From the NCBI GenBank assembly GCA_000697335.1, contig JNEM01010846.1, positions 1 through 10,956 of the forward strand: DNA of 10,956 bases, given 5' to 3'. This DNA is from Conidiobolus incongruus B7586 (taxonomy: Eukaryota > Entomophthoromycota > Entomophthoromycetes > Entomophthorales > Conidiobolaceae). A model generated the notes under the pieces. It did not search any database. It worked only from the letters and a program-made list of their open reading frames with translations, and was not told the DNA's origin. Both the position numbers and the translations under genes were made by a program. Position 1 is the stretch's first letter, and each line of letters starts with the position of its first letter. Below, piece after piece: positions 1 through 9,197 of this stretch.

Positions 1-1135
1 TTAATATATTAATTAATTCTAATTTAAATAAATTAATATTAAACTATATAATAAATTGATATTTTTTATTTATAATAGAATTTATATAGTTAATCTATAT
101 AATTATTAATTGATATTGAAAATTATAAGTTTAACTAAAATAAATATATATATTATAATTTTCAAATATAAAAAATAAAATATTTATATCATTAAAAAAA
201 CAAATATTGAAATTAATATAATTATTAAATAAATAAATTGAAAATTTAATAAATATATTAATAATGATTTAAGACTAGAGGTCATAAATTAGGTAAAAAG
301 TTGGTTGTCATATTTATTAAATATACCATAAAACAAGAATAATTAAACTATAAAATAGATTGCTTATGAATCATCAATATTTATAATATCACTAACCAAA
401 GATTACAAAAATTTCATATTATTTTGATTTTTGACATAATCACTGATTGATAAGCGATAACTTAAAGATTTAAATGACTGATGGATTTATGGTAGAAAAA
501 GATATTTTTATTATAGTGTTCTTAACTAATGTTATATATCCAAATTAATTTATAGATTATGGCTCACTTTCTAAGGGATTAAAGTTCATCAATACTGAGA
601 TAAAGACTATAGATGATTAATGAGGCTTTGCAATATATAAGTGAACCAAGAGTGATGACAATATCCAATAACATCATGGGAATGGCTTAACTATCAAAAT
701 ACTTGCTTTTAATAAATATAGCATATCTAATAGTTTATTAAAAATACAAGACAGTTTTATAAAATAAAATAAATCACATAAATATTTATTATATTATAGC
801 ATATTAATACAAGAACAAAATTTGGTTATTTTTTAATATGAGTTTGAATAAATAAAAATATTATTTTTATAATTATAATTTATAAATATAGCTGAAAGCG
901 ATAAAAGTTTTTATATTTTAAAATTTTAAAATTGGAAATTAAGTCAATTTTACTTATCATTTTTTTTATTACAATCTATAAATATATAGGGATAAATAAC
1001 TACATAGATGTTAAACAGCAAAAATACAGTACTTATTGATTTGATTAAAAATAATCAAATAATTGGCTAATTTTAAGTTCACTTAAATTTCTAATAAATT
1101 AAAAATTTAATTAAAATAACTTTGTCATTATTCAT
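1..1135. other. AT-rich intergenic DNA, no gene seen
   Basis: No reading frame of useful length and no tRNA-like or rRNA-like sequence was seen on either strand. Bases 1-60 contain only 3 G/C. From about 250 to 720 the sequence is visibly less AT-rich and less repetitive, then it returns to AT-rich runs. The last roughly 170 bases before 1136 should hold the 3' UTR of the minus-strand membrane-protein gene. The stretch contains only short A/T runs and TTAATTAA-type palindromes, which are expected by chance at this composition. Confidence 0.7.
965..970 (-). terminator. Possible poly(A) signal of the membrane-protein gene
   Basis: The minus strand reads AATAAA here, about 165 nt beyond the stop codon of the minus-strand gene ending at 1136. 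A variant AATTAAA lies closer, around 1106-1112. In DNA this AT-rich such hexamers occur often by chance, so this is a candidate only. Confidence 0.25.
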
Positions 1136-4100
1136 CTAATCCCTATTCAATTCCCAACCTAATGTACCAAACAAATGCTTCATCTGATCCCCCAAAAACT
1201 CCAGTTCAGAAATTAAATCATCCAACACAACAACGAATGCATAGTACAAAATTTGATGATTTTTATCCAACCTTACTATTTTACTTCTAATAATTGGTAA
1301 TTCCCTGAGTGCTGTAATCAACTCTTTCCTTTGTGAACTAGCTGGCGGCATTGCAGGAGGTAATGGTGTCTTTAAAATAACCGCACTGGAGAGAATGTAA
1401 AAATATAAAAGGATTGAGCCGGTGACAGCTTCAGAGAAGGAATTCAAAGGAATTAGGAAATCAGATTGGATTTCGGTATTCCATTGATCTTTGGTCATGA
1501 GTAGACGCATTGTTATGAAGATATTTAACAACTTTTGACAACTGTCTAAAATTTTTTTATAGGTTGAAGAAGGGAATTTACCTTTTAGACGGGGTTCATT
1601 AATCGTATCAGTGAGTAATGAGCGTAGGCTCGCTAAACTGACTTGGAGGTCATACTCCATAGCAATATATTTTTTAATGAGAAGCTGGGTACTTGTTGAG
1701 ATGCCTATACTGGATTCAGTGTCGTAACTGTGGGAACTTTCACTTAATAAAGGTGTCCTCAAGTTCATATTATCCTGAATTTGGACTGGTTTTATGGTGA
1801 GGAACTTACCCACCAAATTACTGAATAGGATACTAGTATTACCAAAAAATTCACTTAAACCTTTTCGAAGTTCTTTCCTAGCTTCATAAGGGAAGACCCA
1901 TGATGATGTGATTAAGCCGGCGAACACACCCACCAAAACGGATATGGCTCGCCTGAGGGCATAATGAAACAGTACAAAATCTTCATCATGTCTATAAGCG
2001 AATTTAGTCAAAGCTACCAAATTGTACGACAGTAGTGTCATTTGGCCAACTCTAGGGTATGCAGTATATTGATACAAATAGAGACAAGGTATTGAGAAAA
2101 GTGATGAAGCAATGGGTAAAAGAATTGGATGACCAGCTAAAATACGGTAAATCAAGTAACCTGAGAATGAGCCAATAACTGTGCCGAGGCCGCGATACAG
2201 ACCATACACATTACTAGCACCTACAGTGGGCGACATGACCAAAAACATTGTAATGAGTGCCCAAGCAGCCCTAAATTCTTTGTAAATATCTTGATAATCA
2301 TCCAAAAACGCTGGAATACTCACAATGAGGACTGCCACTGCGGACTTTAGAGCAAACACGATATTAGGATTCCTAAGTGACATTAAAAAGTACCAAAGAT
2401 GAGTAGCTCTACGTTGAAACCACGATCTGGGGTTAGAATTATGCTGAGCTTGGACCGGTGAACGACGAAATGCTCCACTACCGATTTTGCTTTCTCCAGT
2501 TGAGAGTAAAGAATTTTTCATGTTGACAAAAATTCCTTTGATCCGCGACCATATTTCATTCGTATGGTGCTTTATACTGTACCACACAGGATTCTGAGTA
2601 TCGCTAGTATCGTGAAATGCTTGAACTGCATCTAACAAGCATAACAACTCGGTAGCGAATTCTTGTAAACTGAATACGAAAAAGTACACCAGAAACACTT
2701 CCTCGTGAGGTTTACCATTATAACTAGTTCTCTGATATAACTGGATGATCGCCTGATTGTGACTCCTGTCGAATTCCTGAATGCTCTGTTTCAATTCATA
2801 TTTTAATTTCCTAAAGTTGCGAGATTCCAACAAATTTTGAAATTGTTCATTATATTCTGCAGATTGGTCATAATTCACATCATTCGTAGGGTCGAGAATA
2901 CTACGGTGTTTGATTTTGTATGTTTCGCTAACTTTGATTAATACGCGTTTACATGTGGATGCTAATGATTTTAGGTGGGGGCTTATGAAATCAATAAAGT
3001 CGTAAAGAATAGTAATATCTAGATCTAAATTGCCATTCTCATCCTCAAAAGACATCTCATCGCCTAAATTTGGTGATTTAAGATTTTGGTAGGGCGTTAA
3101 ATGTGGAGAATGCACCGAAGTTGGAAACATCTGGTCAGCTCCAGGTGGCAGCATAGACGCATACTTCTTACGTCTGAGTAATTTCCTCCTATGATTGAGT
3201 TGATTATAGGGAGTTTCATTCTGACCAATTTCACCCAACAATTCTTTCTGAGCTTCCAAACCTGCTGTTAAACCACCCATCTTTTGACCCAAACTCTCCA
3301 TCATGTTAATTACTTTACCAAGTTTAATCCAAACAGTAAAATTAAAGAAGAATTCCAATTTGCTTTGAGTGTACCGTTTTTTCAAATTCAAAAAAGCGGT
3401 TGTTTGCTCATTCAACAAAGTTTTTAAGTACTTTTCATTATTTTGGCTACCCGGAGGATTCACGAGGAGGAAAGTTTTGACCAATGCTTGCAATAATTTT
3501 TGATTGGTCTCCAGTGATTTGACAATATCTTTTTTAAGGTATGTAGCTTCCCACCGTGGCCAAAATGTTGTCGTAACGAATAGATTAATAACGATACCGG
3601 AGCCCAACGCTTTCGCTAGGTCCCACACCTTCTGAGAGCTAAATGTATCTTCGACGAACACGGTATAGTTACAAATGACTATGTAAATTATGATTGCTGC
3701 ATTTGGTATAGATTTCGACACTACGGGACTCCTAAAACTTGCTTTAACATACGCTAGAAAAAATGTGACACACCCCACAAAAATGAACCAGGTGCTGAGT
3801 TTTCCTAAGTGATGGAGATTATGGATATTCCAAAAATTCATATTATACAGTGACAAATATGACGATATCAGGCCAAACAGAATGAATGTACTGCCGTAAA
3901 TAATAGATTCTAAAAATTGTCCAATACTGACTGCAGGAGACATGAAAAATACGGAAATCGCTGCCATGTGGCTTGAGGTGCCGATCATTTGTCGCATTGA
4001 TGGAATGAACGTGAGTAAGGAGCCCAAAAAATAGCCGATTACGCCCTTGAGGACACCTTTTGTGGTGGGGGTCAATAGTTTACGACGATATGGACGTATC

Positions 4101-4912
4101 CAAATATAGAAACGGGAATACCATTCTGCAAGTATAGCTCGAGGCGATTGTTTTAAAGTTTGGGGAGTTGAATAAGGTGAGTTGGGTCCTGTACCTAAAG
4201 TGTTGGGAGTAGTCAACCCTGATACGCTAAAAATCATTGGATATTATTAAATTATTCATTTAAAAAGAAAATATGAATACTTATTCAAAACCAAATTCGT
4301 TTCACCTTCATTATTCTTAGAAAGTTTTAAACCCTGGATCACTTGGTTCAAAGAGTCCATACTCGCAGAACTCTTAGTATGTCTATCCCCCAATGTAACC
4401 AACTTCTTCAACGTTGGTGAATCCATAGTAAACTCTGGACTTGATTGAATATCCTGAGGCAAGTAATCTCCCTTTGTTTGGTTGCGTTTTATAAAGTCAT
4501 TAAGATTGTCGAACGATACGGTATAATATGAACTACTAGCTTCCACTCGAGATTCGTTAACATATTGCGGAAAGTAACTAGCTGTTGAGGCATGAGGTAA
4601 GGAAAAAGGGACATTACCTAACTGATTCAAATTGGGGGAATTGGTGTCTCTTTGAATATTCATAACGGGACTTCTAGTTAGCTGATCAGTTTCTGTAAAA
4701 CTTTCTTCGGAACCGAAACTGTCCCCACTTTTGTAACTGTTATTTCCAACCTTGTTCGTTAAAGCTTCTTCGGATAATAAAGTACTATAAATTTTGTTAC
4801 GACGCTTCAACTCATTGTTTTCGAGTATTGTACCAGGTTCTTCTACGTAATTGTTTATTTCAATAGTATTAAAACGATTGCTATCTTGATTTGTATTCAG
4901 TTTTTTAGGCAT
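1136..4912 (-). CDS. BRE4-like 12-TM putative transporter (ArAE_2_N / FUSC-like / DUF2421), two exons
   Basis: Predicted integral membrane protein of the fungal aromatic-acid-exporter-like superfamily. Its substrate is unknown. The relative Bre4 of S. cerevisiae is linked to brefeldin A sensitivity and vacuole shape, so an endomembrane location is inferred. Exons are 4912-4281 and 4226-1136, joined in phase 2 (AA+C = Asn211), giving 1240 residues. Residues 1-260 are a polar, Ser/Asn-rich, probably disordered tail with eight Ser/Thr-Pro sites. Two six-helix bundles follow, at about 269-433 and 831-989, separated by a long soluble region (about 435-825). The second bundle carries the superfamily's Trp-Ala-Leu-Ile-Thr, SPTVGA and RGLGTVIGS motifs. 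A soluble DUF2421-like region fills about 997-1227. The chosen ATG is two codons after an in-frame TAA. Length suits the family, which commonly exceeds 1000 residues. The family assignment is strong; the splice is inferred from GT-AG ends and frame. Confidence 0.9.
4227..4280 (-). other. 54-nt spliceosomal intron in the membrane-protein gene
   Basis: On the minus strand the intron begins GTATTC and ends ATTTTTAG. Removing it joins two open frames exactly in phase (exon 1 is 632 nt, exon 2 is 3091 nt, total 1241 codons including stop). Left in, it adds seven codons after Lys211 and then a TGA. Its size matches the two introns in the MTR3 gene of this window. No clear CTAAC-type branch point is visible; an AT-rich TTTAATAAT stretch is the nearest candidate. 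Confidence 0.88.
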
Positions 4913-4962
4913 TAATTAATTCTTTTATATTGATTAGTATGAATGATTTACAATAAAGTGAT

Positions 4963-4985
4963 AAAATTTTTTTAAAAATTTTTTT
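4963..4985. promoter_or_regulatory. Poly(dA:dT) tract near the 5' end of the membrane-protein gene
   Basis: A4-T7-A5-T7 runs back to back, 51-73 nt upstream of the ATG at 4912. Poly(dA:dT) tracts disfavour nucleosomes in fungal promoters, so a promoter role is possible. In sequence with such AT bias the tract may be accidental. Confidence 0.3.
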
Positions 4986-6127
4986 GATTAAGAACAAAAT
5001 TAATATATATTAAGGGTTTACTTATTATTTAAAATCTATCATCATTTTGTTAATTAGCTAAAGAGTTGAATGAATTGAGGTGGAAAATATCTAGAGAATT
5101 CCATTTCAAGTTTGTAGAGATTGAAACAAATTCACAAAATGTGTGTATATTGAATAAGAAAAAAATATTTGGGCTCATTCCAAATTTAATGAAAATACAA
5201 TCTCAGCATTTTATATAATTTGTTAATCAATCAAAGCACTTATAGATTATTATAATTTGATTTTTATTATTTATTCAATTTTGTAAAATTTAGTTTCTTT
5301 TGGTTTCAATGCTGTTTATAATAGGATGTTAAATCGTATTAGATTGGATTTCTATTAAAGAATATTTAATATCATTTTTGAAATGACATCATATCTATTA
5401 GGATAATATTAATCTTAGCAAGGTTCAACGATCTTTCAACAATATTAACTATGGATGCGGTTTTATGATAACTATTATTTCACATCAAACAAATTTGAAT
5501 TATTTAAAATATTACTTAATCATAAAGTATTGAGAATGTTTGAGATTTTCCTCTTTTGTATTTAAAATTGTAAAAAATTACGAAATTTTTCAATATCCCA
5601 GCTAAAATGTGAATCCTATTTTCAGCCTGATAAGTAATAACTTTCCAAAGTTCAAATTTAACTTTTCGGAAGTTTTAATTGGAATACTGATGGTTAAATA
5701 AATAAATTATATTTTATTAACTTTTTCAGTAATATTACATTTAGTGAAAGTTGTAGTTAAGATTTAATATTTATTTTGAATTATTCCATTGTCATTTTTG
5801 TTTTCTTTCAATTTTCAGGTAATTTTGGAACGGTAAGGATTTGAAATTCCAGTAGTTCTTTGTTGAATATTTTCACTAGTATTATTTTAATTATTCAAAA
5901 ACCTTACATATTTTCCAATATCATATATAAATACAAAAGAATTCAATACAAAATAATATTGATCAAGTGATTTCAATTCTTCATTAGTAAAATTCCAATC
6001 AAAAATGTAAAAATATACTACAATGTTTACAAAAAATCATGTCGCAATCTCTGGTATTATTAATTTTGTATTGGTTGCAAAATGCATAAATAAATTTGGT
6101 TTCATAATTAATGTATATTATCAAACC

Positions 6128-6153
6128 ATAATAGATGATAATAATAGATGATA
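6128..6153. repeat. Two perfect tandem copies of a 13-bp unit
   Basis: The unit ATAATAGATGATA occurs twice head to tail at 6128-6140 and 6141-6153, with two more matching bases after it. It lies in the divergent intergenic region. It is probably a replication-slippage duplication; no function is suggested. Confidence 0.85.
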
Positions 6154-6742
6154 ATTTTACCTATACTTTGATTGTGATATATACATCAAATAATAAAAAC
6201 ATTAAAGATATATTTCCTATAGTGTATAATATACTTGTGTGATATTTTTTAATCAATCCATTTAACTACACCATCGATTAATAACCTGAATATCTAATTA
6301 ATTTTGATATATTGAGTATGTATTGTGAACTAATTTTAATAGCCAGATAATTCAGAATTGTAGAGGTATCATAGTCATTATAAGAAAAAATATTTACAGA
6401 GTCTATTATTTCTCAGTTTACTGGAATTTTAAATACAATTTGTCGATTAAATTCTATTACATTATATTAATATTTCCGCTAGCTTCAGCATTCGATTCTC
6501 AAATTATTCAAAATTCAACAAAATAAACTAAATTAAAATGGTGTAATTCAATTTTAATTTTGTTTGAAAAATTATGATAAAATAATTCAGAAGTTGAAAT
6601 TGTGGAGAAAGAGAATTAATTAAATCCCATAAATAAATTTTGACAAATATTTGTAAATATAAGCCACAATCCAATTCCAGTATTTATTACGATTAAATTA
6701 ATTACCACCAAAAATAAATCAAAATTATTGAAACAATTCTAA

Positions 6743-8155
6743 ATGAGTGTTCTTCTAGAAACTACACTCGGCGACATTGTTATAGATCTCCACGTTAAAA
6801 AAACCCCTCAAACTTGTTTAAATTTTGTTAAACTATGTAAACTCAAATATTACAATTTTTCTCCAGTGTTTAAAATCCAAAAAAATTTCGCTTTCGAAAC
6901 TGGCGACCCTTTGGGTGAGGGGACTGGAGGCGAGTGTGTGTATCACAAAATCGACAATGGGAAGCCCAGATTGTTTAAACCTGACATACATCCCAAATTG
7001 AGCCACTCCAAACGTGGTACTGTATCAATGAGTGTCGTGAGGGGAGAAGGTGACATCGAATTGGCAGGGTCTCAATTCTTCGTCACACTAAAAGACGATT
7101 TAGACTACTTGGATGGGAAGGCCGCAATCTTTGGGGAAGTTGCTGAAGGTTTCGAAGTTTTGGATAAGATCAACGATATGATTTGTGACGATAACGATAG
7201 ACCCTTCCAAGATATTCGAATTTTACACACGATCGTATTGGACGATCCATTCCCAGATCCTGAGGGATTTTTTGCGCCTGAGAAGTCGCCACCACCGACC
7301 AAAGAGCAGTTGGAAAGTGTGAGATTATTACCTGGAGAGGAGTTGGAACCGGATTTGCCTCCCGAAGAACTTGAGAAGTTAGCACGTCAGCGTGAAGCTA
7401 AAGTTCAGAGTCTAACCCTTGAAATGCTGGGAGATCTCCCATTTGCTGAGATAAAGCCACCAGAAAACGTTCTATTCGTCTGTAAACTCAACCCTATAAC
7501 CCAGTCGTCCGATCTTGAATTGATTTTCTCCCGTTTTGGACCTATAACGAGTTGTGAAATTATTAGAGATCAACAAACTGGTGACAGCTTGTGCTACGGA
7601 TTCGTGGAGTTCGAAAATGTCAAGGATTGCGAAGAAGCATACTTTAAAATGGACAATGTATTGATCGATGATAGAAGGATTCATGTAGATTTTAGTCAAA
7701 GTGTTAGTAAACTGCATAAAAGTTGGATTGGGGATAGAATGAGGAAATTGGGTCATTCTGCAGGTCCTAAATTGGAGGAGAAAGAATCTGATGTAGGATC
7801 TAATGGTAAGCATCGTGATTATGAATACGATAGAGAGTCTGCAAGAAGTTACAAACGTGGATCAGAATCTCATAGAGATAGTGACAGAAAGGATCGTTCT
7901 CACAGAGATTACGACCGTGACTCAAGGAGAAGTGACAGGGAATCGTATTCTAGATCTAGACACCATCGAAATCCTTCGCCACGATCTCGTTACCATGATT
8001 CTCACAGAAGTAGAAATTCTAGAGATCGTGATGACGAAGATTATCGTCGTGAACGTCGTCATCGCGATGAGTATTCAAGAGATGATTATAAGTCTAAGGA
8101 TAGATCTAGATATAGGAGTAGATCGCCAAGTTCGAAATCATCTCGTCACAGATAA
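6743..8155 (+). CDS. PPIL4: PPIL4-type nuclear cyclophilin with RRM and Arg/Ser/Asp-rich tail
   Basis: Protein of 470 residues, single exon, close to the 492 of human PPIL4. Residues 1-165 are a cyclophilin (peptidyl-prolyl isomerase) domain starting [11 protein letters not shown], nearly identical to the human start. An acidic helical linker follows (about 175-230), then the conserved [12 protein letters not shown] segment (here EIKPPENV), then an RRM at about 242-318 with RNP2 LFVCKL (244-249) and RNP1 LCYGFVEF (283-290). Residues 355-470 are rich in RD, RS and RR pairs, as in splicing-associated proteins. The family acts in the nucleus around pre-mRNA processing. Several cyclophilin catalytic positions are substituted (cyclophilin A R55 to K44, Q63 to E52, W121 to Y122, H126 to A127) and the loop before GSQFF carries extra residues, so isomerase activity is doubtful. 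An in-frame TAA directly before the ATG fixes the start. The gene converges with MTR3. Confidence 0.97.
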   Translation: MSVLLETTLGDIVIDLHVKKTPQTCLNFVKLCKLKYYNFSPVFKIQKNFAFETGDPLGEGTGGECVYHKIDNGKPRLFKPDIHPKLSHSKRGTVSMSVVRGEGDIELAGSQFFVTLKDDLDYLDGKAAIFGEVAEGFEVLDKINDMICDDNDRPFQDIRILHTIVLDDPFPDPEGFFAPEKSPPPTKEQLESVRLLPGEELEPDLPPEELEKLARQREAKVQSLTLEMLGDLPFAEIKPPENVLFVCKLNPITQSSDLELIFSRFGPITSCEIIRDQQTGDSLCYGFVEFENVKDCEEAYFKMDNVLIDDRRIHVDFSQSVSKLHKSWIGDRMRKLGHSAGPKLEEKESDVGSNGKHRDYEYDRESARSYKRGSESHRDSDRKDRSHRDYDRDSRRSDRESYSRSRHHRNPSPRSRYHDSHRSRNSRDRDDEDYRRERRHRDEYSRDDYKSKDRSRYRSRSPSSKSSRHR

Positions 8156-8228
8156 ACTTCATATTAATTATATACTTTGCAAATTCTTCAATTGAAAATC
8201 ATTATTATTTTAACAAAATAATACTATT

Positions 8229-8234
8229 AATAAA
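8229..8234 (+). terminator. Candidate poly(A) signal of PPIL4
   Basis: AATAAA lies 74 nt after the PPIL4 stop codon, within the short convergent spacer. Position and sequence suit a polyadenylation signal, although such hexamers are frequent in AT-rich DNA. Confidence 0.4.
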
Positions 8235-8264
8235 TTTAAACCACCAATCATTAAAACAAATCAA

Positions 8265-8270
8265 TTTATT
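8265..8270 (-). terminator. Candidate poly(A) signal of MTR3
   Basis: The minus strand reads AATAAA 47 nt beyond the MTR3 stop codon at 8317. It faces the PPIL4 signal 30 nt away, so the two transcripts probably overlap at their 3' ends. Confidence 0.4.
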
Positions 8271-8316
8271 ATTATTTTTTGTAATCTATTATGATAATTT
8301 ATACAATTTAGCAAAT

Positions 8317-9197
8317 TTAGGCTTGGTGCTTCAAACACAAATTCATAATAGAATAAATGTTGTACGTTGATTCGGTTGCAGTTTCAAGTGCCTATGACAT
8401 CTCATTAACTTAAGATAATAATTAATGATAATATAAAAGTACCTGTTTGGAAATAGCTAAATCCACCTCGCCAACCTGAACTAAATGCGTAACACTTTTG
8501 AAAGATGGCATCGTAGCAATTACTAGGTAACCATCTTGAAATCGCTCTTCATCACGAGTGCAGTCTAATAAAAATTTGCTGGAATCGAAAAACCCCTATC
8601 ATATCATGGTCAAATAATAATAAATATGAAGTTAAAATAATGACTTACACCAGATGTAGCAGCTACCAAATCCAACATTTCAATACCAGCAGTAGCTAAT
8701 GCAACGGAAGCTGCAGAAATAGCAGCAGCAACACACGATTGGGTGCCTCCATTCTCAATAGCCGTAATATAAATATCGATCAAAGATTTGGGATAACTTT
8801 CCAACCTAACAGCAGGTGCTAATGCTGATAATACCAATTGACTAATATCTTTCTCCTCAGCATCCCTCTGATGTCCTCGTCTCGTTGGACACGAAAATGT
8901 GGTAAATTTAAATTCACATGTCAATTGACCTATTGGACTGAAAGCCATTTTTTTATTTTGCCTGGGGCCATAAACTGCTACGACTAGTTTTGTATCTCCC
9001 ACTTCAATGTAGCAAGAGCCATTAGCTTGAGGAATTAAATTGGGTCGCATAAAGACTGGACGGATTTGGTCAGGATTTCGATTATCGATACGCTGTAAAT
9101 TGGTGTCAATAAGTACATTTGAAAGCTGAGGTTGAAATTCCGGTTCTATCACGGGTGTGACACTCATTTCAGGACCTGTAACTCTACGTCTATCCAT
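8317..9197 (-). CDS. MTR3: Exosome core subunit MTR3 (RNase PH-like), three exons
   Basis: Subunit of the six-member RNase PH-like ring of the RNA exosome, which supports 3'-5' RNA decay and processing in nucleus and cytoplasm. In the family Mtr3 pairs with Rrp42 and is a structural, non-catalytic subunit. Exons are 9197-8649, 8595-8443 and 8391-8317, all joined in phase 0, giving 258 residues (human EXOSC6 has 272, yeast Mtr3 250). Diagnostic parts are the N-terminal MDRRRVTGPE, IRPVFMRPNLI with QANGS (45-61), the EVGDTK...VYGPRQ block (65-80), CEFKF (94-98), YPKSLIDI (135-142) and AGIEMLDLVAA (170-180). The second RNase PH domain begins in exon 2 (LLDCTRDEE from residue 192) and ends with KHQA. 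The ATG has a favourable ACCATGG context and the N-terminus aligns with the family. Rrp41 and Rrp46 are less likely because both lack the DRRR...GPE start. Confidence 0.94.
8392..8442 (-). other. 51-nt intron 2 of MTR3
   Basis: Begins GTACTT and ends GTCATAG on the minus strand. Splicing joins Ser-Lys-Gln (residue 234) to Ala-Leu-Glu in frame and leads to a final 24-residue segment before TAA. No strong branch-point consensus is seen; a GTTAATG 17 nt before the end is the likeliest. Confidence 0.88.
8596..8648 (-). other. 53-nt intron 1 of MTR3
   Basis: Begins with a perfect GTAAGT and ends ATGATAG on the minus strand. It separates DLVAATSG (residue 183) from GFFDSSKFLLD. Reading through it gives twelve unrelated residues, then a stop, so an intron-blind prediction would lose the last 75 residues of the protein. 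Confidence 0.93.

Larger units (their letters stand above)
4913..6742. other. 1.83-kb divergent intergenic region, no gene seen
   Basis: This lies between the 5' ends of the minus-strand membrane-protein gene and the plus-strand PPIL4 gene, so it must contain both promoters and 5' UTRs. No reading frame, tRNA or known RNA motif was recognised. Sites seen include facing poly(dA:dT) runs near 4963-4985, a branch-point-like TACTAAT near 4933-4939, splice-like signals near 5801-5838, a 13-bp tandem duplication at 6128-6153, and a CCAAT at 6671-6675 about 70 nt before the PPIL4 ATG. None is a proven element. Confidence 0.7.

Noticed and set aside
474-548. 24-codon frame starting ATGACTGATGGA in the 5' intergenic region
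   Set aside because: It is too short and has no family resemblance, no splice sites that extend it and no neighbours suggesting a small-protein gene.
5422-5432. GGTTCAACGAT resembling a tRNA B box
   Set aside because: The conserved final CC is missing, and no A box or acceptor stem pairs around it.
7105-7813. Antisense open frames of 65, 71 and 113 codons within PPIL4
   Set aside because: They mirror the strongly conserved PPIL4 coding frame, have no family resemblance and lack promoter or terminator context; they are shadows of the coding strand.
7803-8195. Overlapping plus-strand frame of 130 codons over the PPIL4 tail
   Set aside because: It arises from the repetitive Arg/Asp/Ser codons of the tail read in another frame, and its Ile/Val/Thr-rich product resembles no known protein.
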